Below, piece after piece: positions 35,543-43,101 of a stretch of 45,572 nt of DNA. Under the pieces are notes generated by a model. It was given only the letters and a program-made list of their open reading frames with translations, was not told the origin of the DNA and made no database searches. A program made the position numbers and the translations under genes. Every line of letters begins with the position of its first letter. Position 1 is the stretch's first letter. Source of the stretch: Anaerolineae bacterium (GTDB lineage Bacteria; Chloroflexota; Anaerolineae; 4572-78; J111); assembly GCA_016926805.1 (NCBI GenBank), contig JAFGNV010000206.1:1-45572 (forward strand), written 5' to 3'.

Positions 35543-37288
35543 ATGACGACGGAGCAAAATCTCAGTGTTGAGCAAAGTGGTGCCTCGGGCAAAGGCACAG
35601 GCCGGATTATTTTGGGGTTAACCCTACTGGCGCCGGCCATCATCTGCTGTATCAGCGAGCTGGCTGTGCCCACCTTCAAAACCCTCATCACTAGTCTGCA
35701 AGAAACGAATCCGCTGGGGCAAGAGGCTAAATTTGTTGGCCTGGAAAATTATTCTCGTTTGTTCCAGGATGAAATTTTTACCGGCGCGTTGGGATTCACC
35801 ATGTTGTGGCTGATGGTGCGGCTGCTGGTAGTAGCGCTGATCCCGTTGCTGCTGGCCCTCATCGTGAATCAATTTGGCCGCCGGGTGCGGATTCCCCTCC
35901 GGCTGTTGTACGCGATTCCGGTGGTTTTATTCGGGCCGCTTTTGATGGCCCTGGCCTGGCCCCTGACCCTTCAGCCCAGTTTCGGCATTTTCCAGGGACA
36001 GGTCTTGCTGGCAGATCGAGAGCAGGTGAGGCAAACCTTCCTATCAATTGATGCGCTCTACGTTTTGGGGTTGGCCAGTGGCATAGGTTTGGTTGTCTAT
36101 CTGGCTGCATTGCGCTCCGAGGCTGAAGCAGCGCCCTCGCGCCTGAAAGCACTTATCCCCCTGGGGGCCAGTTGGCTCATTGGCCTGCTGGCAACCGGTG
36201 CCCTAACCCTGCAATCCTTTATCTGGAGTTTCGCCCTCACCCGCGGCGGTCCGGCCAACGTCACCACTACGTTGGGTCTTTATCAGTACAAAATGACTTT
36301 TCAACATTTTAGATTCGGATTCGGCGCGGCCGTGGCCAGTTTGAGTTTGATGGCATTGGTATTATTGGGGATAATGGCGGGGTTGATTATCATATTTGCC
36401 GGGCTGAAACTGAAAACCCTTTCCCCGGGTCAGGGGACAACTTTGTTGAGCGGTATGAACAAGCCTCTGGCTATCATTTTATTGGTGCTCATCCTGCTTG
36501 TCAGTTTGAGTCTTGGCGCGCTTAGCGTGCTACCCTTACTGTGGAATGCGTTGACTTCTTTCAAAAGTCCGGCTGAACTGGCTCAGGCTTCAAGCCTATG
36601 GCCAACCTCGCCCACTCTGGAAGCTTACGCCCGACTCGGGAAAATGATCCCTCTGGGCCGAGCATTGATCAACTCAACGATGCCATTACTGGCCGCCTTG
36701 TTATTGCTCCAACTACCGGTGGCCTATCTGGGTGCGTTGGGGATTGGCGCGCTGCGTCCCCTGGGCCGGTGGAGCGAACTGCTCCTGCTGTTATTTAGCC
36801 CCTGGCTGTTTGTTGCCATCGGGCCGCTGAGCCTGCCTGCATTCGAAGGGATGCGCCAGGCCGGAATCCTAGATACGTTCATAGGGCTGGCCCCTCCTAT
36901 TCTCATCAGCGTCCCCATTTTATTTATTCTGACGCTATTTTTTAAAGGGCGAGCCTCCACCTGGCAAGCGGCGCAAGCAGAGGGTCAGCCAGCGACCGGC
37001 GCATTTTTCAAAACATTAATCCTACCCTCGCTGCCGCTGGTTGTGCTACTGGCATTCGCCGCGTTTTTCATTGGATTGCAAGAAACGCTGTGGCCTTTGG
37101 TGGTAACCAGGGGGCCGGAACAGGGCACTATTACCACCACCTTGCTCAGCCTGCAAGGCCAGTTTAGGTCAATGGCTCCGCTGCTGGCCGCCGCCGTGAC
37201 GTTATTCTGGTTGCCCTTCTCCCTGTTTTTTGGGGTGATCTTGGCGATTTTCCAAATCTTTTATCTGGAACGATTGTCTTTATCCTGA
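35543..37288 (+). CDS. Single-chain MalF-MalG-type sugar ABC transporter permease fusion
   Basis: A 581-residue membrane protein made of two consecutive carbohydrate permease halves. Half 1 (about 1-300) has VPTFKTLITSLQET, KFVGLENYSRLF and LTRGGPANVTTTLGLYQYK, the MalF/UgpA pattern. Half 2 (about 305-581) has LSVLPLLWNALTSFKSPAEL, LINSTMPLLAALLLLQLPVA and an EAA-type coupling loop AAQAEGQPATGAFFKTLILP (about 475-494), the MalG/UgpE pattern. In half 1 the EAA loop is degenerate (RSEAEAAPSRLKALIPLGA, no DGA). Normally these are two genes. A strong AGGAGGGG precedes the ATG. No ATPase or solute-binding protein gene lies in the window; GH4 and a sugar kinase follow. Confidence 0.85.
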   Translation: MTTEQNLSVEQSGASGKGTGRIILGLTLLAPAIICCISELAVPTFKTLITSLQETNPLGQEAKFVGLENYSRLFQDEIFTGALGFTMLWLMVRLLVVALIPLLLALIVNQFGRRVRIPLRLLYAIPVVLFGPLLMALAWPLTLQPSFGIFQGQVLLADREQVRQTFLSIDALYVLGLASGIGLVVYLAALRSEAEAAPSRLKALIPLGASWLIGLLATGALTLQSFIWSFALTRGGPANVTTTLGLYQYKMTFQHFRFGFGAAVASLSLMALVLLGIMAGLIIIFAGLKLKTLSPGQGTTLLSGMNKPLAIILLVLILLVSLSLGALSVLPLLWNALTSFKSPAELAQASSLWPTSPTLEAYARLGKMIPLGRALINSTMPLLAALLLLQLPVAYLGALGIGALRPLGRWSELLLLLFSPWLFVAIGPLSLPAFEGMRQAGILDTFIGLAPPILISVPILFILTLFFKGRASTWQAAQAEGQPATGAFFKTLILPSLPLVVLLAFAAFFIGLQETLWPLVVTRGPEQGTITTTLLSLQGQFRSMAPLLAAAVTLFWLPFSLFFGVILAIFQIFYLERLSLS

Positions 37289-37321
37289 ACCCCAAGCATT
37301 GAATTTGGAGGTCATTCAGTT

Positions 37322-38620
37322 ATGAGTCTAAAAGTAGCCGTTATTGGCAGCGGGTCATCCTACACCCCCGAGTTAATCAATGGTTTTTTGGATCGGGTCG
37401 ATACCTTCCCCCTTACCAACCTGTGGCTGATGGACATTTCTCAGGAGCGGCAGGAGATTGTGGGCAAATTTGCCCAGCGAATGGTCCAAGCCAAAGGCGC
37501 GCCCTTTGCCGTGCATTTAACCACCGATCAGCGTGAGGCGGTCGCCGGAGCCAGTTACGTCATCACCCAGTTACGCGTGGGCGGCATGGAGGCCCGGCGC
37601 AAGGATGAATATATGGGTCGGCGGCACGGCCTGATTGGCCAGGAAACCACCGGCATTGGCGGCATGGCCAAGGCAATGCGCACCATTCCGGTTATTCTGA
37701 ATCTGGCCGAAGATATGGTTGAACTGGCTCCCGGCGCGCTGCTGGTGAATTTTGCCAACCCCGCCGGACTTGTCACTGAAGCCCTCAGCCGGTATGCCCC
37801 CAACGTGCCTTCGGTCGGGGTCTGCAATGTGCCGATGATAAAAATGGATATGCTGGAAGAATTGGAAAAACGTTATGGGATCAAGGGCGACCCGCGCCAG
37901 ACTCAACTGAACACCCTGGGCCTGAACCATTTGTCGTGGCATCGGGGACTGATGATTGATGGGCAGGAGTACTGGCCCCAGGTTCTGGAAATATATCTTG
38001 ACCGGCTGAAAGCAGAAGAGAATCCACCCGTAGAGCCGCGGATTGTGGAAGTGCTGGGCATGCTCCCCAATTATTACCTGCAATATTACTATCACACCGA
38101 CCGCAAGCTGGCCGCCCAGCAAAAATGGCCCCCTTCCCGCGCCGAAGAAGTGATGAAAGTGGAGGCCGGTTTGCTGGCCCAATACGCCGAACCGGACCGA
38201 ACCGAACCACCGGCGGAGCTGATGCAGCGCGGCGGCAAATATTACTCCACCATTGCCACCCAACTCCTCGCCGCCCATTACAATGATCTGGGCGAAACGC
38301 ACGTGGTGAATGTGCGGCACAATGGCACCGTGCCGGGCTGGCCGGAAGACTGGGTGTTGGAAATGCCCTGCCGGGTGAGTCGCAGCAGGATTCAGCCGCT
38401 GCCGGCCGAACCGCTGCCGCCGGTCTGTTTTGGCCTGCTGGCCCAGGTTAAAATGTTTGAAATCTTGACCGTCGAGGCTGCCATTCGTGGCGACCGGGAG
38501 GCCGCTTACCAGGCTCTGTTGGCCCATCCCCTGGGGCCGACGGGCGATAAAGTTCAGCTTGTGCTGGACGACATGCTGGCAACCCACCGCGCTCACCTGC
38601 CCCAATTTTGGGGGGCGTAA
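37322..38620 (+). CDS. GH4-family 6-phospho-beta-glucosidase-like glycosidase
   Basis: A 432-residue family 4 glycosidase, which uses NAD+ and a divalent metal for an oxidation-elimination mechanism. The NAD fold is VAVIGSGSSYTPELINGFLD. FANPAGLVTEAL, GVCNVP (Cys168, Asn169) and LNTLGLNHLSW (Asn202, His203) give the metal and substrate ligands at the positions typical of 6-phospho-beta-glucosidases. TTGGAGG precedes the ATG. Family enzymes cleave phosphorylated disaccharides in the cytoplasm. No PTS is present here and the neighbour is an ABC permease plus a kinase, so the true substrate may be an unphosphorylated or kinase-made sugar. Confidence 0.9.
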   Translation: MSLKVAVIGSGSSYTPELINGFLDRVDTFPLTNLWLMDISQERQEIVGKFAQRMVQAKGAPFAVHLTTDQREAVAGASYVITQLRVGGMEARRKDEYMGRRHGLIGQETTGIGGMAKAMRTIPVILNLAEDMVELAPGALLVNFANPAGLVTEALSRYAPNVPSVGVCNVPMIKMDMLEELEKRYGIKGDPRQTQLNTLGLNHLSWHRGLMIDGQEYWPQVLEIYLDRLKAEENPPVEPRIVEVLGMLPNYYLQYYYHTDRKLAAQQKWPPSRAEEVMKVEAGLLAQYAEPDRTEPPAELMQRGGKYYSTIATQLLAAHYNDLGETHVVNVRHNGTVPGWPEDWVLEMPCRVSRSRIQPLPAEPLPPVCFGLLAQVKMFEILTVEAAIRGDREAAYQALLAHPLGPTGDKVQLVLDDMLATHRAHLPQFWGA

Positions 38621-39606
38621 TGACTGCTTACTTTTTGGGCGTCGACACCGGGGCGACCAAAAGCCACGCGTTAGTTGCCGATGAAGCTGGCCGGGCGCTT
38701 GGCCTGGCAGCAGGCGGCCCGGGCAATCCCATGTCCATTGGCTACGAGGCCTTTGCCGGGTTATTGGCTGACCTCACCCATCAGGCCGTAACAGCGGCGG
38801 GTATTAACAAGGACCAAATTGTCGGCGCAGGGTTTGGGATTGGCGGCTACGATTGGCCCTCTCAGCGAGCGGATGCTTTGGTCGCTATCGACGCCATTGG
38901 CCTGCAAGCCCAGGTCGATATTGTCAACGACGCCGTCATTGGCCTGCTGGCCGGGACCGCCGCAGGCTGGGGCGTGGGCGTGGTTGCCGGGACAAGTTGC
39001 AACGCCTGGGGTCTGGACAGGCAACTGCGCAGGGGCCGGATGACCGGATTTTCCTGGTTGGGCGAAGCCGCCGGAGGGCACGAATTGGTGCTCAAGGCGT
39101 TGCAGGCCGTGGCCCACGAGTGGACCCGGCGTGGTCCCGCCACCCGTTTGAGCCAGGCGCTTGCCGAATATGCCGGGGTGAAAGATGTGGAGGCATTGCT
39201 GACCGGCCTGACCTTGGACACTTTGGAAGTGGGGCCAGAGGCAGCGCCCGTGGTATTTCGGGTGGCGGCTGAAGGCGACCTGGTGGCCGAAGAATTGATT
39301 CGCTGGGCCGGGCGGGAATTGGCCAGTATGGCCATTGGCGTGATTCGCCAGCTTAATTTTGAAGCGGAAACGTTTGAGGTGGTGCTGGCCGGCAGTTTCT
39401 TCAAAGGCAGTCCGGTGTTGGCCGACGTGATGCGCCAGACGATTCACGTGGTCGCTCCGGGGGCCAGGTTCGTTCGGTTGGACGTGCCGCCGGTGGTTGG
39501 CGGAGTGGTGCTGGGAATGAAACTGGCCGGTTTAGATACCGCTGCCGTCCGGGCAGCGCTCGTCAAATCGACCGAGGGGTTACTGCGTCAACATCTCATT
39601 TTTTAA
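38620..39606 (+). CDS. BadF/BadG/BcrA/BcrD-type sugar kinase (N-acetylglucosamine kinase-like)
   Basis: A 328-residue ASKHA-fold kinase. The phosphate-1 motif is [20 protein letters not shown], then [37 protein letters not shown] (catalytic Asp) and [28 protein letters not shown] and [13 protein letters not shown] follow. These match NagK-like/BadF-family kinases. The ATG overlaps the GH4 stop as TAATG, so the two are translationally coupled. It probably phosphorylates the sugar released by GH4, or a GlcNAc-type sugar. A frame open four codons upstream is less likely. Confidence 0.87.
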   Translation: MTAYFLGVDTGATKSHALVADEAGRALGLAAGGPGNPMSIGYEAFAGLLADLTHQAVTAAGINKDQIVGAGFGIGGYDWPSQRADALVAIDAIGLQAQVDIVNDAVIGLLAGTAAGWGVGVVAGTSCNAWGLDRQLRRGRMTGFSWLGEAAGGHELVLKALQAVAHEWTRRGPATRLSQALAEYAGVKDVEALLTGLTLDTLEVGPEAAPVVFRVAAEGDLVAEELIRWAGRELASMAIGVIRQLNFEAETFEVVLAGSFFKGSPVLADVMRQTIHVVAPGARFVRLDVPPVVGGVVLGMKLAGLDTAAVRAALVKSTEGLLRQHLIF

Positions 39607-40054
39607 CTGCACCCGCTTTTACCGGATCAAAGTCCACCGGCCATTTTGTGGTGTAACCACTGTAGGTAGCCCCCCTTAAGTCGGTTTCGTTCAGGTTTGC
39701 TCCACTCAAATCGGCTCCTTTCAGATCAGCCCATCTCAAATTGGCCTCGCTCAGATCGGCCTCACGCAAACCAGCCTGAAAGAGATAAGCGCGGCTCAGG
39801 TTGGCGCCGTGCAAATCCGTTCCGTTCAGATTGGCTTCAGTCAGAGTCACCCCCTGCAAATTGGCCCGGGATAGATTGGCTTTGCTCAGATTCACCTGGC
39901 GCAGGTTGGCGTCGCTCAAATCAGCTTCGCTCAGATCGGCTCGGAACAGGCCCATATTGCTAAGATCCATTTTGCTGAGGTTTGGGGTTTCGCCCTTTTC
40001 ACGAGCGTGCGTAATGATCTGTTCAATGTCTTTACGGGTTAGTGCCTTGGCCAT
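39596..40054 (-). CDS. Pentapeptide-repeat protein
   Basis: A 152-residue protein built from roughly 18-20 consecutive A(D/N)LxX pentapeptides (about 28-140), for example [20 protein letters not shown]. They should fold into a right-handed quadrilateral beta-helix. The N-terminus [20 protein letters not shown] is a short helical cap. AGGAGA precedes the ATG at 40054. It converges on the kinase gene with an 11-nt overlap of the 3' ends. Function unknown: some members mimic DNA and shield gyrase, but nothing here shows that. Confidence 0.9.
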   Translation of the reverse strand: MAKALTRKDIEQIITHAREKGETPNLSKMDLSNMGLFRADLSEADLSDANLRQVNLSKANLSRANLQGVTLTEANLNGTDLHGANLSRAYLFQAGLREADLSEANLRWADLKGADLSGANLNETDLRGATYSGYTTKWPVDFDPVKAGAVKK

Positions 40055-40184
40055 AAAACATCTCCTGCCGGGCTGAAGCCCCGGCCATACGGAACTTTTT
40101 TCTTCGACGGCCCTATTGTATCACGCTAGTTGTCTGCTGACAATGTTTTGACATAGCGGGAGCATCCCAAATTTTTGGACGCAT

Positions 40185-40215
40185 TGCGCCGCAAGCCGGG
40201 GGCTTGGGGTGTCCC
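40185..40215 (+). repeat. G-rich dispersed intergenic repeat, copy 3 (short)
   Basis: TTGCGCCGCAAGCCGGGGGC followed by TTGGGGTGTCCC, a shortened version of the repeats at 6038-6078 and 31273-31316. It lies within the 252-base gap between the pentapeptide-repeat and GTPase genes, just upstream of the candidate promoter. Confidence 0.55.
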
Positions 40216-40221
40216 TTATTA

Positions 40222-40248
40222 TTGACAACTTGACATAAATGTTATACT
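40222..40248 (+). promoter_or_regulatory. Candidate promoter with two -35 boxes before the GTPase gene
   Basis: TTGACA occurs twice (40222-40227 and 40230-40235). TATACT at 40243-40248 follows the first by 15 nt, short of the ideal 17. For the second box, TCTATA at 40254-40259 gives 18 nt. One of the two pairs probably drives the GTPase gene. Confidence 0.5.
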
Positions 40249-40306
40249 ATGGATCTATACGCTGGTGGTCAAACAAGGCAGTGGCCTTTATGAAGGGAAA
40301 CTCACC

Positions 40307-40834
40307 GTGGCCAAACTGTATAAATTAGTTGTAACGGGCGCCTTTAACGCCGGTAAAACTACCTTTGTCAACACCCTCTCCCAGATCAAGGTGGTGAATA
40401 CCGACAAAACAACCCATCTTAAAACCGAAGCCCGGATCAAATCGGCTACCACGGTTGCGTTGGATTACAGCCAGGCCAGAATTAATGGCGGTCTTAAGGT
40501 TCATCTCTTTGGTACGCCCGGTCAAATGCGGTTTGATTTTATGCACCAGTTATTGGCCGAGGGGATGCACGGTTTTATCTTTCTGGTCGATACCACCGAC
40601 CGGAGCATGCTCAAGCAGTCCACCGAATTGCTCAACCTTTTTAGAAAACGGGGCAATGTGCCTTATCTTTTGGTGGCCAACAAGGTTGACCGCCAGGGGT
40701 TGAGCGCCGAAGAAATCAGGCAACATTTCAAGCTGCCGCCCCGGCAACCGGTTATGTCCTGTGTGGCCACCAACAGGGCCTCGGTTCAGGCTGTTGTCGA
40801 ACGTCTGGTGGCGATGATTCAAGCTGCCGCGTAA
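40307..40834 (+). CDS. COG2229-type small GTP-binding protein (SRP-receptor-beta/MglA-like)
   Basis: A 175-residue Ras-fold GTPase, with a GTG start at 40307 behind GAAGGGAAA; a GTG at 40265 is also open. Motifs: P-loop GAFNAGKTT (11-19), a Thr-rich switch I, LFGTPGQMRF in place of DTAGQ (switch II), FLVDTTDRS, and the guanine-binding VANKVDRQG (NKxD). The FGTPGQ switch is typical of COG2229 proteins, which often work with a roadblock/LC7 partner. None is encoded nearby, so its regulator or effector is elsewhere or absent. It stands alone, with a candidate promoter. Confidence 0.82.
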   Translation: MAKLYKLVVTGAFNAGKTTFVNTLSQIKVVNTDKTTHLKTEARIKSATTVALDYSQARINGGLKVHLFGTPGQMRFDFMHQLLAEGMHGFIFLVDTTDRSMLKQSTELLNLFRKRGNVPYLLVANKVDRQGLSAEEIRQHFKLPPRQPVMSCVATNRASVQAVVERLVAMIQAAA

Positions 40835-40878
40835 TCCGGAACCATATTGATGCTCTAACTCCAACGGCAAGTTTTTAT

Positions 40879-40971
40879 GTATCTTCTCAATAAATAGGGG
40901 CGAATTCATATATTTACTCGGTAGAGACAGAATATTATTCTGTCCCTACCCCCCAAATATTGAGAAGATAC
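40879..40971. mobile_element. 93-bp MITE with 14-bp perfect inverted ends and an 8-bp target duplication
   Basis: The ends GTATCTTCTCAATA (40879-40892) and TATTGAGAAGATAC (40958-40971) are perfect 14-bp inverted repeats. The element is flanked by identical 8-bp GTTTTTAT at 40871-40878 and 40972-40979, a target-site duplication. An internal hairpin (40921-40949; GACAGAATA pairs with ATTCTGTC) completes a MITE structure. It has no coding capacity and must be moved by a transposase elsewhere. It lies between the GTPase and MFS genes. Confidence 0.8.
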
Positions 40972-41024
40972 GTTTTTATGACGGATGTTGTTTGACACGT
41001 ATATCTACCCTGGTGAGTAAAGGC

Positions 41025-42314
41025 ATGGTTTCTCAAGATAATCGTTATCGCTGGTTTGTCGTGGCTATTTTCTTTGGTTTTATGCTCCTGCACCAGGCTG
41101 ATAAACTCCTCATTGGTCCCCTTACCCCCGACATTCTCAAGGAATTCCAGATCAGCAAAACCCAGATGGGCGCAGTTACCTCGGGCGCGCTGCTGGTGGC
41201 CTCTATCTTATACCCCTTGTGGGGTTACCTTTACGATCGTTACTCGCGGGCCAGGCTGCTGGCCCTGGCTTCTTTGATTTGGGGCGTAACCACCTCGCTG
41301 AGCGCGATGGCGCGCACCTATTCGGCCTTTCTGATGGCTCGCGCCTCGACCGGCATTGACGACTCCTCCTATCCCGGCCTGTTCACTCTAATGGCCGATT
41401 ATTTTGGCCCGACCACTCGCGGCAAAATTTACGGCGTTTTGCAACTGGCCCAACCCATCGGTTATCTGGCCGGCATGATCCTGGCGCTTTTATTGGGGCC
41501 ACGTCTTGGCTGGCGCAACATCTTCTACCTCACCGGTGGGCTGGGGGTGGTTCTGTCGGTGGTTATCTTCCTGGGAGTTAAAGAGATGCCGCGGGGCCGG
41601 GCTGAGCCGGAGTTTGCGGGCATGACCGAGATGCCCCAATTCCACTTTGCCTGGTCAGAAGCCAAACAGGTGCTGCGGAAGCGCACCATGTGGTTTGTCT
41701 TTTTGCAGGGCTTTGCCGGGGTCTTTCCGTGGAACGTCATCACCTTCTGGTTCTTCACCTATCTGGCCGAAGAACGCGGTTACAATGAGGAAAGTATCTT
41801 ATTGACCATGGCCCCGGTAATTTTGATTCTGGCCGGGGGATATCTTGTCGGCGGGTCGCTGGGCGATTGGGCCTTCAAACGCACGCCGCGAGGTCGAGTG
41901 GGCATCTCTATTTTTGGGGTATTGATGGGCGCGATTTTTCTATTTTTGGCCATGCAAACCCCTGGCGAGGCCCGGTTGATGTTCTTTGGGCTGATGAGCC
42001 TGACTGCCATTTTTATGCCCTTTGCCGCGCCCAATGTTATTGCCACGGTTTACGATGTGACGGTGCCGGAGGTCCGCAGTACGGCCCAGTCCGTTGAATA
42101 TTTTGTCGAGAATAGCGGCGCGGCGCTGGCCCCCCTCATGGCCGGTTATATTGCCGATATTTACAATTTACACACCGCTATTTTGTGGATCTGTATCACG
42201 GCCTGGGTGCTGTGTGTCTGTTTCTACCTGGGGGCGTTGATTTACATTCCGGGCGACTACCAGACCTTACGTGACGAGATGGCCCGCCGCGCCCGGGCAG
42301 GGGTCTATCGGTAG
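41025..42314 (+). CDS. Major facilitator superfamily transporter
   Basis: A 429-residue transporter with about 12 hydrophobic helices. The start at 41025 (MVSQDNRYRWFVVAIFFGFM) is the first ATG; a TTG 33 bases upstream is open as well. The MFS loop 2-3 signature is GYLYDRYSRARLLALASLIW. RASTGIDDSSYPGLFTLMAD and the helix 4-5 region are like those of the anion-cation symporter/hexuronate transporter group, and a cytosolic loop separates the two halves. It probably moves a small organic anion or sugar acid; the substrate is not predictable. Its upstream DNA holds the MITE, which may affect expression. Confidence 0.85.
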   Translation: MVSQDNRYRWFVVAIFFGFMLLHQADKLLIGPLTPDILKEFQISKTQMGAVTSGALLVASILYPLWGYLYDRYSRARLLALASLIWGVTTSLSAMARTYSAFLMARASTGIDDSSYPGLFTLMADYFGPTTRGKIYGVLQLAQPIGYLAGMILALLLGPRLGWRNIFYLTGGLGVVLSVVIFLGVKEMPRGRAEPEFAGMTEMPQFHFAWSEAKQVLRKRTMWFVFLQGFAGVFPWNVITFWFFTYLAEERGYNEESILLTMAPVILILAGGYLVGGSLGDWAFKRTPRGRVGISIFGVLMGAIFLFLAMQTPGEARLMFFGLMSLTAIFMPFAAPNVIATVYDVTVPEVRSTAQSVEYFVENSGAALAPLMAGYIADIYNLHTAILWICITAWVLCVCFYLGALIYIPGDYQTLRDEMARRARAGVYR

Positions 42315-42349
42315 GGGTTTGTCGCCGACAACCCCCCACGCCGGGCCGG

Positions 42350-42498
42350 GCTTATCTATTTGCTGGTCGGTGGCCTCAATTTGACGTTGCCGCATGGTTT
42401 TGGCCTGGGGTGTTTGGGGTTGGTTGAGTTGTTGGTACAGGGTGAGCATTTGCTCTACCAAAGATACCATTTTATCGTGCTTGGTTTTGTCGGTGGGG
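42350..42498 (-). pseudogene. 149-bp fragment of the methyltransferase 3' end (duplicate)
   Basis: Aligns without gaps to 43167-43315, with 8 differences in 149 bp. It encodes MVSLVEQMLTLYQQLNQP through QIEATDQQIDK and then diverges from the methyltransferase. It begins exactly at the vapC stop codon and stays in the same orientation. It is a dead copy: no start, no catalytic part. The gap 42315-42498 holds nothing else. Confidence 0.8.
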
Positions 42499-42873
42499 TT
42501 AAACTTGATAGATACTTAATTCTGGAATGTATCGGAAATCTTTTTTGTTAAGGGTATAAAGCTCGAGGTTGTGCCTTAAAGCAGTTGCGGCAATCAGGGC
42601 GTCAGGTAGGCTTAATCTGTGGCTTAACGAAAAAGTTTCCATAAGCTGCAAAAAAATAGCCGATGTGATTTTATCAATAGGGAAACGATGAACCAGTTGT
42701 AGATGCCTTTTTATTTTTTGTAACTCAGTTGTATCCAACGCGCCATAATACAGTTCAGCTTGAGTGACAATGCTGATAGCCAGTTGTTCCTGGCCTATGC
42801 GTTGTAACGTTTGGGTTATCATCGGATTGTTTTTGTAAAATTCAATGAGGATATTGGTATCACACAGAATCAT
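42499..42873 (-). CDS. vapC: PIN-domain ribonuclease toxin (VapC family)
   Basis: A 124-residue PIN-domain toxin, probably an RNase that cleaves specific RNAs when freed from its antitoxin. The acidic site is MILCDTNILIEFYKNN (Asp5), TQAELYYGAL (Glu40) and SLPDALIAATALRHN (Asp90), followed by LYTLNKKDFRYIPEL (Asp at about 116). It overlaps the antitoxin gene by 14 nt. Its TAA stop is at the boundary with the duplicated methyltransferase fragment, where bases before the stop (ATCAAGTTT) resemble the methyltransferase sequence (ATCAACTTT), so its last residues may have been changed by the joining event. Confidence 0.88.
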   Translation of the reverse strand: MILCDTNILIEFYKNNPMITQTLQRIGQEQLAISIVTQAELYYGALDTTELQKIKRHLQLVHRFPIDKITSAIFLQLMETFSLSHRLSLPDALIAATALRHNLELYTLNKKDFRYIPELSIYQV

Positions 42874-43096
42874 AAGGCTGCCTCGGCCACCCCTGGCGAC
42901 GAATTGACTCCAGGGTTATGTCTCTACCGGCCCATAAACCGGCCAAAGCAAAAAAATCTGCCGATGCTGTGGGCGCGGCCTGAGTTTCGTCGGCGCTATC
43001 GGTTTTTACCAATTCCACAAAATCCAACGCGCCTAATAACTCCAGCAGGAGATGGGCTTTTTCTTTGTTTTTAACCCAAATTTGTATCTGTTCCAT
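42860..43096 (-). CDS. Antitoxin of the PIN-domain toxin
   Basis: A 78-residue protein before vapC with a 14-nt overlap, the usual antitoxin position. The N-terminal part (MEQIQIWVKNKEKAHLLLEL) gives no DNA-binding signature that I recognise, but the C-terminal FFALAGLWAGRDITLESIRR with QGWPRQ matches the toxin-binding tail of VapB-like antitoxins. It starts 5 nt after the methyltransferase stop, so it is probably co-transcribed and co-translated with the methyltransferase. The family name is not certain. Confidence 0.78.
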   Translation of the reverse strand: MEQIQIWVKNKEKAHLLLELLGALDFVELVKTDSADETQAAPTASADFFALAGLWAGRDITLESIRRQGWPRQPYDSV

Positions 43097-43101
43097 TGGG
43101 C

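Noticed and set aside
37571..38605. 344-residue open frame antisense to the GH4 gene
   Set aside because: Same reason: a composition shadow with many His/Gln residues and no domain, while GH4 motifs are intact on the other strand.
42860..43096. Antitoxin as an extra domain of the methyltransferase
   Set aside because: A stop codon (TAA at 43102-43104) separates them and a new ATG follows 5 nt later.
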